From positions 96,245,234 through 96,309,233 of the forward strand of contig CM057462.1 in the NCBI GenBank assembly GCA_030035585.1: a stretch of DNA of 64,000 bases. Direction: 5' to 3'. The notes beneath the pieces were generated by a model that was not told the DNA's origin, ran no database searches, and saw nothing but the letters and a program-made list of their open reading frames with translations. Shown here piece by piece: positions 25,298-36,366 of this stretch. Numbering within the stretch: position 1 is the first letter of the stretch; the number at the start of each line of letters is the position of its first letter. A program made the translations under genes and the position numbers. This stretch comes from Dugong dugon (taxonomy: Eukaryota > Chordata > Mammalia > Sirenia > Dugongidae).

Positions 25298-25511
25298 AAA
25301 CAAACAAACAAAAAAACTGTTGCCCTTGATTCAATTCCGACGCATAGGGACCCTGTAGGACAGAGTAGAACTGCCCAATAGGGTTTCCAAGGCTGTAAAT
25401 CTTTATGGAAGCAGACTGACACATCTTCTTCCAACGGAGCAGCTGGTGGGTTCGAAGTGCTGACCTTTCAGTTAGCATCCGAGTGCTTAACCACTGTGCC
25501 ACCAGGGCTCC
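25298..25511 (-). mobile_element. AfroSINE in MIR, second insertion
   Basis: Antisense SINE with a CAAACAAACAAA tract on the tail side and GCCACCAGGGCTCC at the head. It landed at the same GAACATA site. Confidence 0.9.
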
Positions 25512-26164
25512 GGAACATACTTAGTGCTCAACAAATGGTCATTTAAAAAGAAAAATAAAGCACACTTTCTCCACAGTAGATGCAGAATGAAGAGGTTGAG
25601 GAGACTGATTTGACATCATCCCTAAGAAACAGATGGAACACATTACTGTTAAAGTCAGGGCCTTTTGAACCATTTTGATTAAATTAGGCTGGGATTTGGA
25701 GTGGGCCAAAGAATGCAGTTACATTATGCTTCTAAGTTTTGTACAAGAATGAAAACTACATTGCTTGTTTGAAACCACTCTAAATTCCCTACAAACATTA
25801 TCTAAGGCTAACTCTAAACTCCAATGTCAGTGTGTGTAAGTTATATAAAAGTTCTTACCAAATCAGAGCTAGTATGGATTTTCTGAGTATACTCAAGTAT
25901 GTGTTGTGAGGGTACTAGGCATAAGTTTAACATTCTGTTGCAGGGACAGAATTGTCTCATTATGGACATAACACCACAGACATTAAACAAATAACGAAAG
26001 TATCGTGAAGGTTTTCTAGCATGTTAAGCTATACGCTGTTGATTAGAGCTGATATAAACAATGTTTTCCAGTGATAAATGTTCTGTGTGTGTGTGTGTCA
26101 TTCTGTGTTTGTGAATGTTTTTGTATGTTAAAATACTTGATGAAAAATATGAATAGAAGGTAGG

Positions 26165-26342
26165 TGGTGGTGGTCATTGTTAGGCAGCCTCCAACTCAAG
26201 GCGACCCCGTGCACCACAGAATGAAAAGCTGCCTGGTCTTGCTCTGTTCCCAGGATCAGTTGCAGATTGGAACATTGTGATGCATAGGGTTTTCAATGGC
26301 TGGCTTTGGAAGTAGATTGCCAGGACTTTCTTCCTAGATGTG
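26165..26342 (-). mobile_element. AfroSINE, RTE-tail variant, 5' truncated
   Basis: Contains GCCTCCAACTCAAGGCGACC, CTGCCTGGTCTTGC and CATAGGGTTTTCAATGGCTGG, then stops before the tRNA head. Confidence 0.82.
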
Positions 26343-26873
26343 TGAGTTAAGGGGATGGGATTAGGGATGGTTCTTTTTCTCTCCTCCACACCTCCCCTTT
26401 AACAGTTTTTTTTCTATTATAATTACTGCTTTTATAATGAAGAATGCTAAGTATGATTTAAAAAGAAATAACCTAGCCACTTGGTGGCAGCATGCCATGA
26501 AGAATATAGTCTATATAGCTTCATTTCAGTCCTATGATTAAAAATTTTGTCACTGATTTGATTTCTCTTCTGACAATTTTGTTTATAAGTTGTCTTAATT
26601 CAATTATCTGATTCTTTGTGGAATTACCCTCTGATAATTAAGCATCTCTTTCAAATGACTTTAATTTAATCTAATTTAAATTAACACACCTGGTTGATTT
26701 GAAATCATGATAACAGACTGAAAAGGAAGATTGTGTTTGTTCCCTAAGCAGACTAACAAAGCCCTAGTCAGATACGAAAATTATTTTTATGTGATGCAAA
26801 TTAATAACTGAAGTTTCATTGACAAAGAACAGCCTGTAGTTTATATAACAGAATTACATTAACCTGTATTAAA

Positions 26874-27081
26874 GAAGCCCTGGTGGTGCAGTGGTTAAGC
26901 ATTCCGCTGCTAACCAAAAGGTTGGGAATTCGAGCCCACCACCCGCTCTGTGGGAGAAAGATGTGGCAGTCTGCTTCCGTAAAGATTTGCAGCTTTGGGA
27001 ACCCTGTGGGGCAGTTCTACTTTTTTTAGCGTTGCTATGAGTCAAAATTGACTAGATAGAAATGGGTTTTTTTTTTTTTTA
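26874..27081 (+). mobile_element. AfroSINE, left arm of an inverted pair
   Basis: Head GAAGCCCTGGTGGTGCAGTGG, ending in GACTAGATAGAAATGGG and a T tract. Confidence 0.92.
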
Positions 27082-27111
27082 ATTAAAAGTCAATCCCTAC
27101 CCCCCAAAAAA

Positions 27112-27277
27112 ACACAAAAAACAAATCCATTGCTATCGAGTCAATTCCAACTCGTAGCAACCCTATAGGACAGAGTAGAACTGTCCCATAGGATTTCCAA
27201 GCAGCGGCTGGTGGATTTGAACTGCTGATCTCTCAGTTAGCAGCCAAGCGCTTAACCACTGTGCCACCAGGGTTCCT
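27112..27277 (-). mobile_element. AfroSINE, right arm of an inverted pair
   Basis: Antisense copy ending GCCACCAGGGTTCC, facing the previous SINE across about 30 bases. Confidence 0.92.
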
Positions 27278-28837
27278 TACAGAATCATATATGATCTTTT
27301 AATAAAAAAATATTAATTTTAAAGTAATAAAAGTGAAAACAAAAGTCACCCAGCAGCACATGCTGTAAACCCAGGATTTTGCCAAATTGAAAATCGTATA
27401 ACATTACAATGTAATATTTTTATACTTAAAATTTCAAAAGAATATAGATGCAAACTCCTGCCTGAGCTCCCTGAGAATGAACATAACCCTATAAAACACT
27501 GTTTTCGATGAATGAACCTGGCTGTTGGCCAGGAGGACATGACCTTGATCCCTCAGAGCTTGGAGGAAACACATACCCAGGGAGCAAAAGAGACAGAAAA
27601 GCATTGAGAAGCCAGAAAGGATTTCTGATTTGTCACAAGTTCCCAGTGAAACATTCTCCTCTGGCTGTAGAGAAGCCAGAATAAAAACATAGGAAAGAAC
27701 TTTTGCCTTTTTTCTGATGGTTTCATCTTCTACAATCCCCTACCCATTGTTCTTAGGAAACTACCCTTCCGTTGAGCTTGTGCCAGCCAGCCTTTTAAAA
27801 CAATTTCTAAAGACCTAGGGGAACCTTTTTATGGGGAAGATCTGATCTTTTTCTCAAAGAGAGTTGCATGGGCCACATAGCTTATTATACAAGCCTGTGA
27901 TATCTCGGTGGCAATTAAGAACACCTCAAGTTGTGATTTTTCTCTGTCCTCAAAAGTAACTAAACAAAAAAAAAAAAAAAAAGTAGAATTTGAACACTGA
28001 AATCAGACTGACTAAATAAATAGGTTTGAGGCACTCTCAGGGATCCAGAGTGTAGACCCATCTTCAGGAATGTCTTCTGTCAGCTGGGAGAATTATGGCC
28101 TTGAGGTCACCTCTGGCAGTTTTGAATTATCAGGAGGAAGGAGATGAACAAGGCAGCCCCAGGATCCTTTCGCATTCAGACTGAAAGTGAGGTAGCTGCC
28201 AAGGCTGCTCGCCCCGCCCTGGTCAGAAGTTTTCATCAGCGGTATCCTGACAGCCTTTCTGTGGATTAATAGACAAGGCTGGCCAGGATCCTTGCTAGCA
28301 AGAAAAGAGCTGAGGGAAGTCATTAATGACATTCCACTGCATGTTACTCAAAGTGTCTGCTAATCAAAATTTGGCTTTGTATGTGTAGCCAAGAGAGGGT
28401 GAACAGCATTTCAAAGATTGTGCAAAGGTGAAAGTGACAAATCTTGGAGATTCTTACGGAAACCTATTCTTTATTGCATCATCTATTGGAAGAAATCTAG
28501 TAGAGACCTGCTCTTGTGGCAGTTTTCCAGCTCAATGAAATAAAGCTCCTAGGTATTCGTTGCCTAGAAGTTTCGTGAAATTAGTAGATACACCTTGAAG
28601 TTTTATAAACCTTAGGTAGTTTTTATAGTCTTTGCAGTGTTTCCTCTTTTAGGATTTACCCAATTAAAGAAGAAAAAACATACAATTAAAGGCATTGCCT
28701 TTATTCCTTTGCTCACGTCTGTTAAAGTTACTGGTTTACTTCAATCATTTCCAAACAAGTGGAGAAACTGTCTTAGGAAGTTGGGCAACCTGTGTGCAAA
28801 ATGCAAGAAGCTGACACTGTTTTCTTTTTTGTTTAAG

Positions 28838-28927
28838 TTCCCCAGGTCACACCAAAATCATCCCAACATGAGACTCAGAATTCTGGGCTTCTAATTACTT
28901 CCATCTTTAAAGGACAACTTACCACTG
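28838..28927 (+). CDS. IL23R: IL23R exon 8: extracellular stalk
   Basis: The exon is 90 bases, phase 1 in and phase 1 out. It starts after a GTTTAAG acceptor and ends at ACTG/GTAAGA. The translation begins VPQVT, then a serine, threonine and glutamine-rich stretch with HETQNSGLL, which lines up with the human stalk between the WQPWS motif and the membrane. It looks less conserved than its neighbours, as expected for a linker. Because both phases are 1, skipping it would keep the frame and only shorten the stalk. Confidence 0.93.
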
Positions 28928-28998
28928 GTAAGAAAATACCACTTTGGTTTTTGGAGTAGTCTGCACTAATTCTTCATGTTAACCCTCTATTTCAGTTA

Positions 28999-29212
28999 CC
29001 AAGGAGCCCTGGCGGTACAGTGGTTAAGCACTTGGCTGCTAACTAAAAGAAAGATTGGCATTTTGAACCCACCAGCCACTGCACAGGAGAAAGATGTAGC
29101 AGTCTGCTTCCATAAAGATTACAGCCTAGGAAACTCTAAGGGGTAGTTTTGCTCTGTCCTATAGAGTCACTATGAGTCAGAATTGACTCCATGGCAACCA
29201 GAATGGGAACAG
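28999..29212 (+). mobile_element. AfroSINE
   Basis: Head CCAAGGAGCCCTGGCGGTACAGTGG, body CAGGAGAAAGATGTAGCAG. It lies only about 70 bases past the exon 8 donor. Confidence 0.92.
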
Positions 29213-29612
29213 GTCTTAGTTACCTAGTGCTGCCATAACAAAATTATCATAAGTGGGTGGCTTTAAAGAACAAGAATTTATTTTCCCATAGTTTTGTAGG
29301 TAAGAAATCCAAGTCAAGGCATGGGTTCTAGAGAAGGGTCCTTCCTTGTCAGTAGTCCCAGATGTTCCTTGGATGGTAGACAGATCTTCACATGTTCTCC
29401 TCCCCCAGTGTGGGTACCTCTCTCCATGTCGCCTTTCCCTTTTTATAAGATATCATTCAGGAGGGTTTAGGAACCCCCCTACTCTGGCATGATCTCATTA
29501 ACATAACAAAAGAAAATCCCTCCCTCCTTCCCAAACAGGGTCATGTTCACAGGTACAGGAGTTAAGACTTCTAAATATGTTTTTGGGTGACAAAATTCAA
29601 TCCATAATACCC
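29213..29612 (-). mobile_element. MaLR-type LTR, antisense
   Basis: TTAGTTACCTAGTGCTGCCATAAC to AAAATTCAATCCATAATA: an LTR relic of the same family as 31549-32042. No coding sequence. Confidence 0.7.
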
Positions 29613-29829
29613 TCCATACTGAAAAATCACGTCAGGCATAAGTTTCTGGGTAATAAGATGTTTCATCAGCTTTCTATATGAAAAAAATCAACAAAATACA
29701 AAAATCTGCTTAAAATTGAATTTAAAGAGTGGTTTAGGTGGACTTTGCCAGTTTTTGCAATGGGTTAGATACATTTTCATTTCAATAGGTGCTGGGGTTC
29801 AAGGTCCCAAAACTTCATCATCTTTGTTT

Positions 29830-30065
29830 TTTTTAAATGCATTATCTGTATCTACCAGTGCTGGGGGTTTATATACATCATCTTCTTCAATCCTCAAAAC
29901 AACCCTGTGAGATAAGTGTTATGTATCCATAACATAGATGAGGAAACAAGTTCAGAGAAGGTGAGAAATTTGTCCCGGGCCACACAGCTGCTAAGTGATA
30001 GAACTAAAGTTCAAATCCTGTTTTTTTTCTAATCCTGAAGTTGGTACTCTTTCCATTATACAAAC
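29830..30065 (-). repeat. MIR relic
   Basis: ACATAGATGAGGAAACAAG, GGCCACACAGCTGCTAAGTG and CAAATCCTG mark an antisense MIR. Confidence 0.75.
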
Positions 30066-30299
30066 CACCTTACATTTTACTTGTTATTATGACTCAGTAT
30101 CTTTCCATCAATGAGCACACCTATATGTTTTAACCATAAAAAAATATTAGTCCAGGTTGTGCTATGGGCTAAACAGAAATTTCTAACTGAAAAACTTACA
30201 CAGGACTATTTCACCACTGACCACTAGTAGACCATTTACCTTCTGGCAGGGATAGTGTAAGAATGTTTGTAGGTTGTATTGATATCCTTTGGACTTAGT

Positions 30300-30480
30300 T
30301 TATTTATTCAACAAGAATTCATTAAGCAACCACTACGTGCCAGGCACTGTTCTGAGTGCTGGCGAATCAGCAGTGAACAAACTGAACAAAGCCCCTGTCT
30401 TCATGTAGCCTACATTCTAGATAGATGAAGGGGAACAACAACAATAAGAAAAAAGTCAGGTGGTAATAAGTGTTGTAAAG
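30300..30480. repeat. Ancient LINE-derived repeat relic
   Basis: TTATTCAACAAGAATTCATTAAGC, GTGCCAGGCACTGTTCTGAG and CCTACATTCTAGATAGATG. Same type as at 12266; the family name is uncertain. Confidence 0.5.
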
Positions 30481-30555
30481 AAACATGGAGCAAAGTAATG
30501 GAACTTTGAATTTGGAGATGTGAATCAATTATGAGCCAGGTACTTAGGTTCAGTA

Positions 30556-30709
30556 AAAAAACTAAAACCAAATCCTCTGCCATCGAGTTAATTCCGACTC
30601 ATAGCAACCCTATAGGACAAAGTAGAACTGCCCCAGAGAGTTTGCAAGGAGCAGCTGGTGGATTCGAACTGCCATACTTTTGGCTAGCAGCCGAGCTCTT
30701 AACCATTAC
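30556..30709 (-). mobile_element. AfroSINE with 5' head missing; flank shared with 38.58-38.63 kb
   Basis: Antisense SINE lacking the last 14 or so head bases. The adjacent non-SINE bases 30508-30555 recur inverted at 38580-38627. Confidence 0.88.
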
Positions 30710-30789
30710 AGATCTATTATTACCTATGTCTACACAGAATGTGCCCTTTAATATTTCTGTGAAAATTGTGGAGGCTAGGAATTCATGAC

Positions 30790-30940
30790 AGTTCTATGAG
30801 ATAACTATTATTATCTCTATTTTACAGAAGAGGAAACTTGAGCGTCAGTAATTTTATAGTTATGTCCCAAGGTCACAGAGCAAATAAGCGGCAGAGTGCA
30901 GTTTGAACCCAGGTACCTCAGACTTGTGCCCTTGGTCACT
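30790..30940 (-). repeat. MIR relic
   Basis: TTTTACAGAAGAGGAAACTTGAG, CCCAAGGTCACAGAGC and GTTTGAACCCAGGTACC. Confidence 0.78.
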
Positions 30941-31079
30941 CTGCTCTGCTCCTTATTCCCCTTTGCCAGCCCCATGTTAACTGGGGGACTCCCTATCCTT
31001 TTCCAGGCACTGATGCGCAAGCGTGTGTGGCAGCCAGTACCCCCATTAGTTTCTTGACATCTTCAGCAATAGCTCATTA

Positions 31080-31294
31080 AACCCAAAAACCAAACTCATT
31101 GCCAATGAGTCAGTTCTGACTCATGGTTACCCCATGTGTTACAGAGTAGAACTGCTCCATAGTATTTTCTTGGCTGCAGTCTTGACAGAAGAAGATTGCT
31201 AGGCCTTTCTTCCATAGCACTGCTAGGTGGGTTCAAACTGCCAACCTTTAGGTTAATAGTCGAACACAAACTGTTTGTGCCACCTAAGGACTGT
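31080..31294 (-). mobile_element. AfroSINE
   Basis: Antisense SINE with a perfect 12-base duplication AATAGCTCATTA at 31068-31079 and 31295-31306. Confidence 0.93.
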
Positions 31295-31548
31295 AATAGC
31301 TCATTAGCCTCAGGAAAAACTAATTGCTTACTCCACTGAGACTTTGGAGAGAGCTAAATCTATACTTCCCCACCCCAACTGGCTTTCGGAGGTACCGGAC
31401 AACCTGGAGACACCCAAGTGTTTGGTAGGTGTAACTGGAAAATAACTAAGGCAGGACCAATACAGTGCCTGCTATATGGTAAGTAACCAATAACTATTCC
31501 ATTTGCTGAACAGAGGTGGGAAAGGAGGAAGGCGGATGGAAGAGAGGC

Positions 31549-32042
31549 TGTCTTAGTTACCTAGCGCTCTCATAACAGAAATACTACAAGTTGGTGTCTT
31601 TAAAGAACGGAAATTTATTTTCTCACAGTTCTGGAGACAAGAAGTCCAAATCAAGGTCTCGGCTGTATCGATTCCTTTTGTGTGCCTCTCTCCTAGTGCT
31701 GGTGTTTGCTGGTGATCCTTGGCGTTCCTTTGCTTGGAAGGATCCTCACAGTTCATCTGTCTTCCCCTGTGTGTTTGTGTCTCTGTGTCTATTCTGATCT
31801 TTTTATAACTTGGAAATTATTAGGCTTAGGATCCACCCTATACTGATATGACCTCAACTGATTGATTACATTACATTAGATTATATTATGGAAGGTGATT
31901 ACATTACATAAGGTAATCTGCTCTACCCAAGGCTAACTGATGTAATCACATAGAACTACTCCATGACAGTAACTAGACTAGTTTTTGGCCAAACTACTGG
32001 GAACCATAGCCCAGCCGAATTAACACAAAAAATTAACCATCA
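31549..32042 (-). mobile_element. MaLR-type LTR, antisense
   Basis: TGTCTTAGTTACCTAGCGC to AATTAACCATCA. The relic includes the GTGTGTTTGTGTCTCTGTGTC stretch typical of this LTR group. No coding sequence. Confidence 0.7.
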
Positions 32043-32841
32043 CAGAACTCAATCCCCAGCATGGCTCTGGAACAAACTCCAATGTGATAAGTCACGTCTC
32101 AATTATATTCTGTTTTCAAAAATATGACTTATCATGTACCAGAGAGAAAATGTGATGAGCCTAGTAGGTAACATATGTAGGAGATATTATTTAAAGATTT
32201 TTGGTGATTAATTCAACTTCAAAATGAAAAAAAAAGCATGTTTTTAAAATAAAACGTGAGTGCAAGACTGATTGCAATTTTCTTTTTTTATTCCATATAT
32301 TGTTCTAAGTAGAGTGAATGTCCTTTCTGAGCAGGAAAAATTTCATAAGCAAGAAATTTTGAAGAATGGTAACAAGTTGTGCATAAATTCTGTTTGTCTA
32401 GCACAAAAGATTTAAAAAAAAAAACCCACAGTTTTGATTGTGGCCAGTTTCAGATACTGTGACAAGCAATTAGGAATTCTCACCTGTGTTGGACAAACCA
32501 AATGAGGTTTATAACTAAACATGTTTAAATAAAATGTGCATGTGCAAGCTCAGAAAAATATCTAATGCTGACCACATCTGCTAGAGAGGCACTTCTAGAA
32601 ACCCACTGATATCAGATATGTATGGCCCATGTCCTCAAACAAAAGGTCGTTTCCTGGGGTTCAGTCTTGCCGTTTAGAACAGTAGTTACCTCACAGCCCA
32701 AGGTAAAAGTTAATTTTGTTCTCTCTTCCTCTTTTTCTGTGAGATCAATGGCCTTTGCTTTGAGCAGAGTAGAGAGAATAATGATTCTGGCATCAAGCGG
32801 GTGCTATTGCTTTAGCTAAAACTATTTTTCTTTCCTTTCAG

Positions 32842-32947
32842 ATAATAAGCAACAAGACACTGGACTTTTATCAGGAATGGTCTTCTTTACTGTTATGTTG
32901 TCCATTCTTTCTTTGATTGGGATATTTAACAGATCACTCCGAACTGG
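32842..32947 (+). CDS. IL23R: IL23R exon 9: transmembrane segment and Arg381 codon
   Basis: The exon is 106 bases, phase 1 in and phase 2 out, with acceptor TTTCAG and donor GG/GTAGGT. After a short DNKQQDT stretch it encodes a 22-residue hydrophobic span (32862-32927, GLLSGMVFF to SLIGIF) and then the basic juxtamembrane NRSLRTG. The arginine codon CGA at 32940-32942 is the counterpart of human Arg381, where the G-to-A variant (Arg381Gln) protects against inflammatory bowel disease. The codon here is the arginine form. Because 106 is not a multiple of three, skipping this exon removes the span and shifts the frame. Confidence 0.95.
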
Positions 32948-33069
32948 GTAGGTTTTTGCAGAATTTCTGTTTTCTGATTTAGACCATATATGTGCACCAC
33001 CAAAACATAAAGTCAATTCAGTTATTCACTAAAAAAAAAGAAAAAAATTCCATTAACTTTTTATTCAGA

Positions 33070-33290
33070 GAACGGAAAACTAAAAGCAATAATGTTTAAC
33101 AAGTACCTACCCCTGCCAAACTCTTTAGAAATGTCATTCATTTAATCCTCATATTGACCCTGCCTGAAAAGCTTTATGGTCTTTTTTACAGATGACTTAA
33201 ACAAGGCTCAGACAGGCTGAGTAGTCAGCCCAAGGTCACCAAGCACTAAGCTGGGAATCCAGCAATTATCTGAATCAATGTCCACATTCT
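33070..33290 (-). repeat. MIR relic
   Basis: CATTTAATCCTCATATTGACCC, TTTTTACAGATGACTTAAAC and CCCAAGGTCACCAAGC. Confidence 0.72.
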
Positions 33291-34637
33291 CTCTTTTACG
33301 ATACAGCCTTTTCATTGTGCTGCAGGGTGTCCTCTAGTGCCTGGATTTTTGAGAGTAGTTAAGTCATAACCTGCCTCAAATTCTGTCTGAATAAATCAGC
33401 TGAATCAAATTCTGCCCCACAAAATCAAATCTCTGAAGAGAAGTGGGCAAAACAAGGCTTGACTTTGTCACTTTATTGCCAGTTGTGTTACCGAATGTTT
33501 TAGCATTCAGCCCTAATGCCCTCTTCCTTGGCCTCCTTTAGTCATTTTTTTACAACATGATATTAGTAAAGACCTCTGTCTAGTTGTTGAAAAGTGAGAC
33601 TTTGAGGAAAGGAAGGTCTTTGCTTTTTTAAATTTTACTAAATATATGGAGTGTTTCCAACCTGTTAATAGATCAGAGTTGTTTGGTGGCCAATCTCCCG
33701 GTATAACAAATTATTCACAAATTTTGACCCATATTAACATTTTTTGCCAAATTGACCCTGAGTTGCATCTTACTACCATCATTTGTTTCACGAGATTATC
33801 TTTCTTTCTTTCAAATTTATAATCAAAATGCAGTAGAGTTAAGTGAACTGTTGTAAATATACAAATAATTTTTTATTTATGTAGCTTTTTTTCCTCAGAA
33901 CCTAAGCAATACTTCAAAATTTATACATTAATAAACATATCCCTAATACCCTTGTGAGGGGAGCAAACGAATATGAGCTTTATTTTAGATTGCTTTAAAA
34001 TATACTTGATTATAAAGCCCCTTGAGATATCTTAATGTTTAAGCTAGTACTACATAAAAATATTAATATTTGTGTTATTATTGAAAGATGTCCTAGTTAG
34101 TTTGAAATTTAAAAAAAAAAAACACTAACTTGGTTAGCTAAAATAACCTAAAAATTAACTTTCAGTTGGTAATGACAGATATGGAAATAGAACAGTTATT
34201 TTCTAATTTAATTATTTAAGGAAGCCTGCTTTTTAAAAAATGAAAGAAACAAATAATTTCCATGAAACTATTTTACATATGAGCAGATGCTATTATTTAA
34301 TATGACTATACATTAAATCTTACTTCAGAAACAGAACTAGAAAATGGAGGGCAAAACATTTCAAATATATTGAAACCAAGGGTGGTAAATGCACGTAAGT
34401 ATGTTCTCTCTGTATCAGCATGTTGTCTAGAAACTTTTCTAACAGTAATGTGAACTTCACTAATTTGGTCTAGTTTTAGGTACAGAAAAAGTGTAAATTA
34501 CTGAAAAGTTGAATCAAAATAGTGTATAAATATGTATAAAGAAATCATCTTTACTCTAAAGTTCTAGGCCAAATTAGGCTAGCAAAATTAACCAGGCCAT
34601 TTTAGTTGCTACTTCGTAGAAGTTCTTAGAGAGCCTG

Positions 34638-35156
34638 TGCTATGGATTGAATTGTGTCCCCAAAAAATGTGTGTCAACTTGCCCATGATTCCCAGTATTG
34701 TGTGATTGTCCACCATTTTGTCATCTGATGCGATTTTTCTATGTGTTGTAAATCCTACCTCTAGGATGTCAATGAGGCAGGATTAGAAGCAGTAATGTTA
34801 ATGAGGCAGGACTCAATCTACAAGATTAAATTGTGTTTTAAGTCAATCTCTGTTGAGATATAAAAGAGAGAAGAGAGCAGAGAGACAGGGGGACCTCATA
34901 CCACCAATAAAGTAGTGCCAAGAGAAGAGCATGTCCTTTGGACCTGGGGTCCCTGAGCTGAGAAGCTCCTATTCCAGGGAAAGATTGATGACAAGGACCT
35001 TCCTCCAGAGCTGACAGAGAGAAAAAGCCTTCGCCTGGAGCTTGATGCCCTGAATTTGGACTTCTAGCCTACTAGACTGTGAGAGAAAATAGTTCTGTTT
35101 TTTGAAGTCATCCACTTGTGGTATTTCTGTTGTAGCAGCACTAGATAACTAAGACA
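34638..35156 (+). mobile_element. Solo LTR (MaLR/ERVL-type) with perfect 5-bp duplication
   Basis: The 519-base LTR begins TGCTATGGATTGAATTGTG and ends CTAGATAACTAAGACA. It is flanked by GCCTG at 34633-34637 and 35157-35161. It includes a TATAAAAGAGAG box near 34859 and a possible AATAAA near 34904. It is a recombined endogenous-retrovirus relic without internal sequence. Confidence 0.85.
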
Positions 35157-35968
35157 GCCTGCTTCAACAGAGAATCAAGCCCGATCTCTCATTAATGGTT
35201 CATTATGTAAAAATGTGCCTTAAATCAATTTGGTCTCTTAAGTTTCTGATACAACTTGTTTGTTCAAACCAATTTGTATAGTAAATACAGAAAGTGCTTT
35301 GATTAACGCCCCGGCAGTGCCAAGAGGTAGCTTGGGGTAAGAAGCAGGACATTCAGAACTTCTTTTCATCACCTCCTCTCCAGTGATCTTTAATAAGCAC
35401 GTAGTCTAAGTAAAGACCTTATTCTCACTGTGCTACCCAGCTGGAAGACAAGTTCCAACCTTTACTCCATCCATGTAAAGAAATTCTGGGTCATTGTACC
35501 CTTATGTGGAATTATTACAAATTCATAATTAGAGGAGCTCAGATTATAGGGTTTTACTTCTTTAATATTTTTAATATTTAATATTTTAATATTTGGTTGT
35601 GGTCACCTTGGAAAGTTCTACAAAATATTCCTTGAATTTTTCAGTTTTCCACACTGACATCTCCTGCTTATAATGGTTTGTCATATTTAACAAGTATATA
35701 GCTTCACCACCAGGAATGTTATCTTGAATCTCATATGAGTTTGTTGAAGTTTTCCTGCCCTTTTGAAAGAAGACTGATAAAGACTAGAGTACAATCTGAA
35801 AAGATATTGAATCAGCTCTTAAGTATGAGATGGAAATCTTAGCCCTTGCTTCAGGAAGTTTGATTTTTATTATGCATTCCATTCTAGTTGATTTCCTAAT
35901 CTCCTTTATTGATTAACTGCATCAATCCTAAAGTAAAATATTTCTAATGTGTCATTTTTGGTTTTTAG

Positions 35969-36059
35969 AATTAAAAGAAGAATCTTATTGCTAATACCAA
36001 AATGGCTTCATGAAGATATTCCCAATATAGAAAACAGTAATGTGGTGAAAATGTTACAG
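35969..36059 (+). CDS. IL23R: IL23R exon 10: juxtamembrane cytoplasmic region
   Basis: The exon is 91 bases, phase 2 in and phase 0 out, with a TTTTTAG acceptor and a CAG/GTAACC donor. It encodes IKRRILLLIPKWLHEDIPN and ends in NVVKMLQ. The basic cluster acts as the stop-transfer anchor. The hydrophobic-proline pattern LLLIPKW resembles a Box 1 JAK-docking motif of class I receptors; that reading is inferred from family knowledge. It matches the human protein closely. Confidence 0.94.
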
Positions 36060-36159
36060 GTAACCAAACACCGTCAAACAAAAACTGAGTGGCAGCTAAG
36101 ACCAATAACTAGAGCAGACTTTCCATCCAAATAAATAAATGTGTGTACATATTACTATA

Positions 36160-36366
36160 TAAAAACTAATTGCCATCAAGATAATTCTGACTCATGGAGA
36201 TCCCATATGTGTCAGAGTAGAACTGTGTTGCATAGGGTTTTCAATGGCTGATTTTTTGGAAGTAAATCACCAGGACTTCCTTCCAAGGTACCTCTGGGTG
36301 GACTTGAACCACCAATTTTTCTGTTAGCAGCCAAGCACATTAACCATCTGCATCCCCAGGGACTGC
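36160..36366 (-). mobile_element. AfroSINE
   Basis: Antisense copy that starts about 100 bases after the exon 10 donor: CTAATTGCCATCAAGATAATTCTG to CATCCCCAGGGACTGCC. Confidence 0.9.

Larger units (their letters stand above)
24876..25552 (+). repeat. MIR relic split by two SINEs
   Basis: CTGGATGACCTTGGGCAAGG and CATAAAATGAGGGCAATG form the MIR core up to CTGGAACATAGTT. The end GGAACATACTTAGTGCTCAACAAATG resumes after the SINEs at 25513. Confidence 0.8.
8894..28837 (+). other. IL23R intron 7, about 19.9 kb
   Basis: This intron carries an RTE copy, about ten SINEs, an LTR, a sense-strand L1 and MIR relics, listed separately. No exon-like or structured feature was seen in 9250-10045, 11211-11645, 11863-12265, 12481-13150, 14305-14755, 14958-15850, 23271-24130, 24421-24875, 25553-26164, 26343-26873 or 27278-28837. 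A (GT)n tract lies near 26083-26099. Confidence 0.8.
28928..32841 (+). other. IL23R intron 8, about 3.9 kb
   Basis: This is non-coding. It contains three SINEs, two MaLR-type LTRs in antisense and MIR relics. The stretch 32043-32841 next to the exon looks unique and holds nothing I can name. Confidence 0.8.
32948..35968 (+). other. IL23R intron 9, about 3.0 kb
   Basis: This is non-coding and AT-rich. It holds a MIR relic near its 5' end and one sense-strand solo LTR (34638-35156). The stretches 33300-34630 and 35162-35968 show no recognised feature. Confidence 0.8.
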
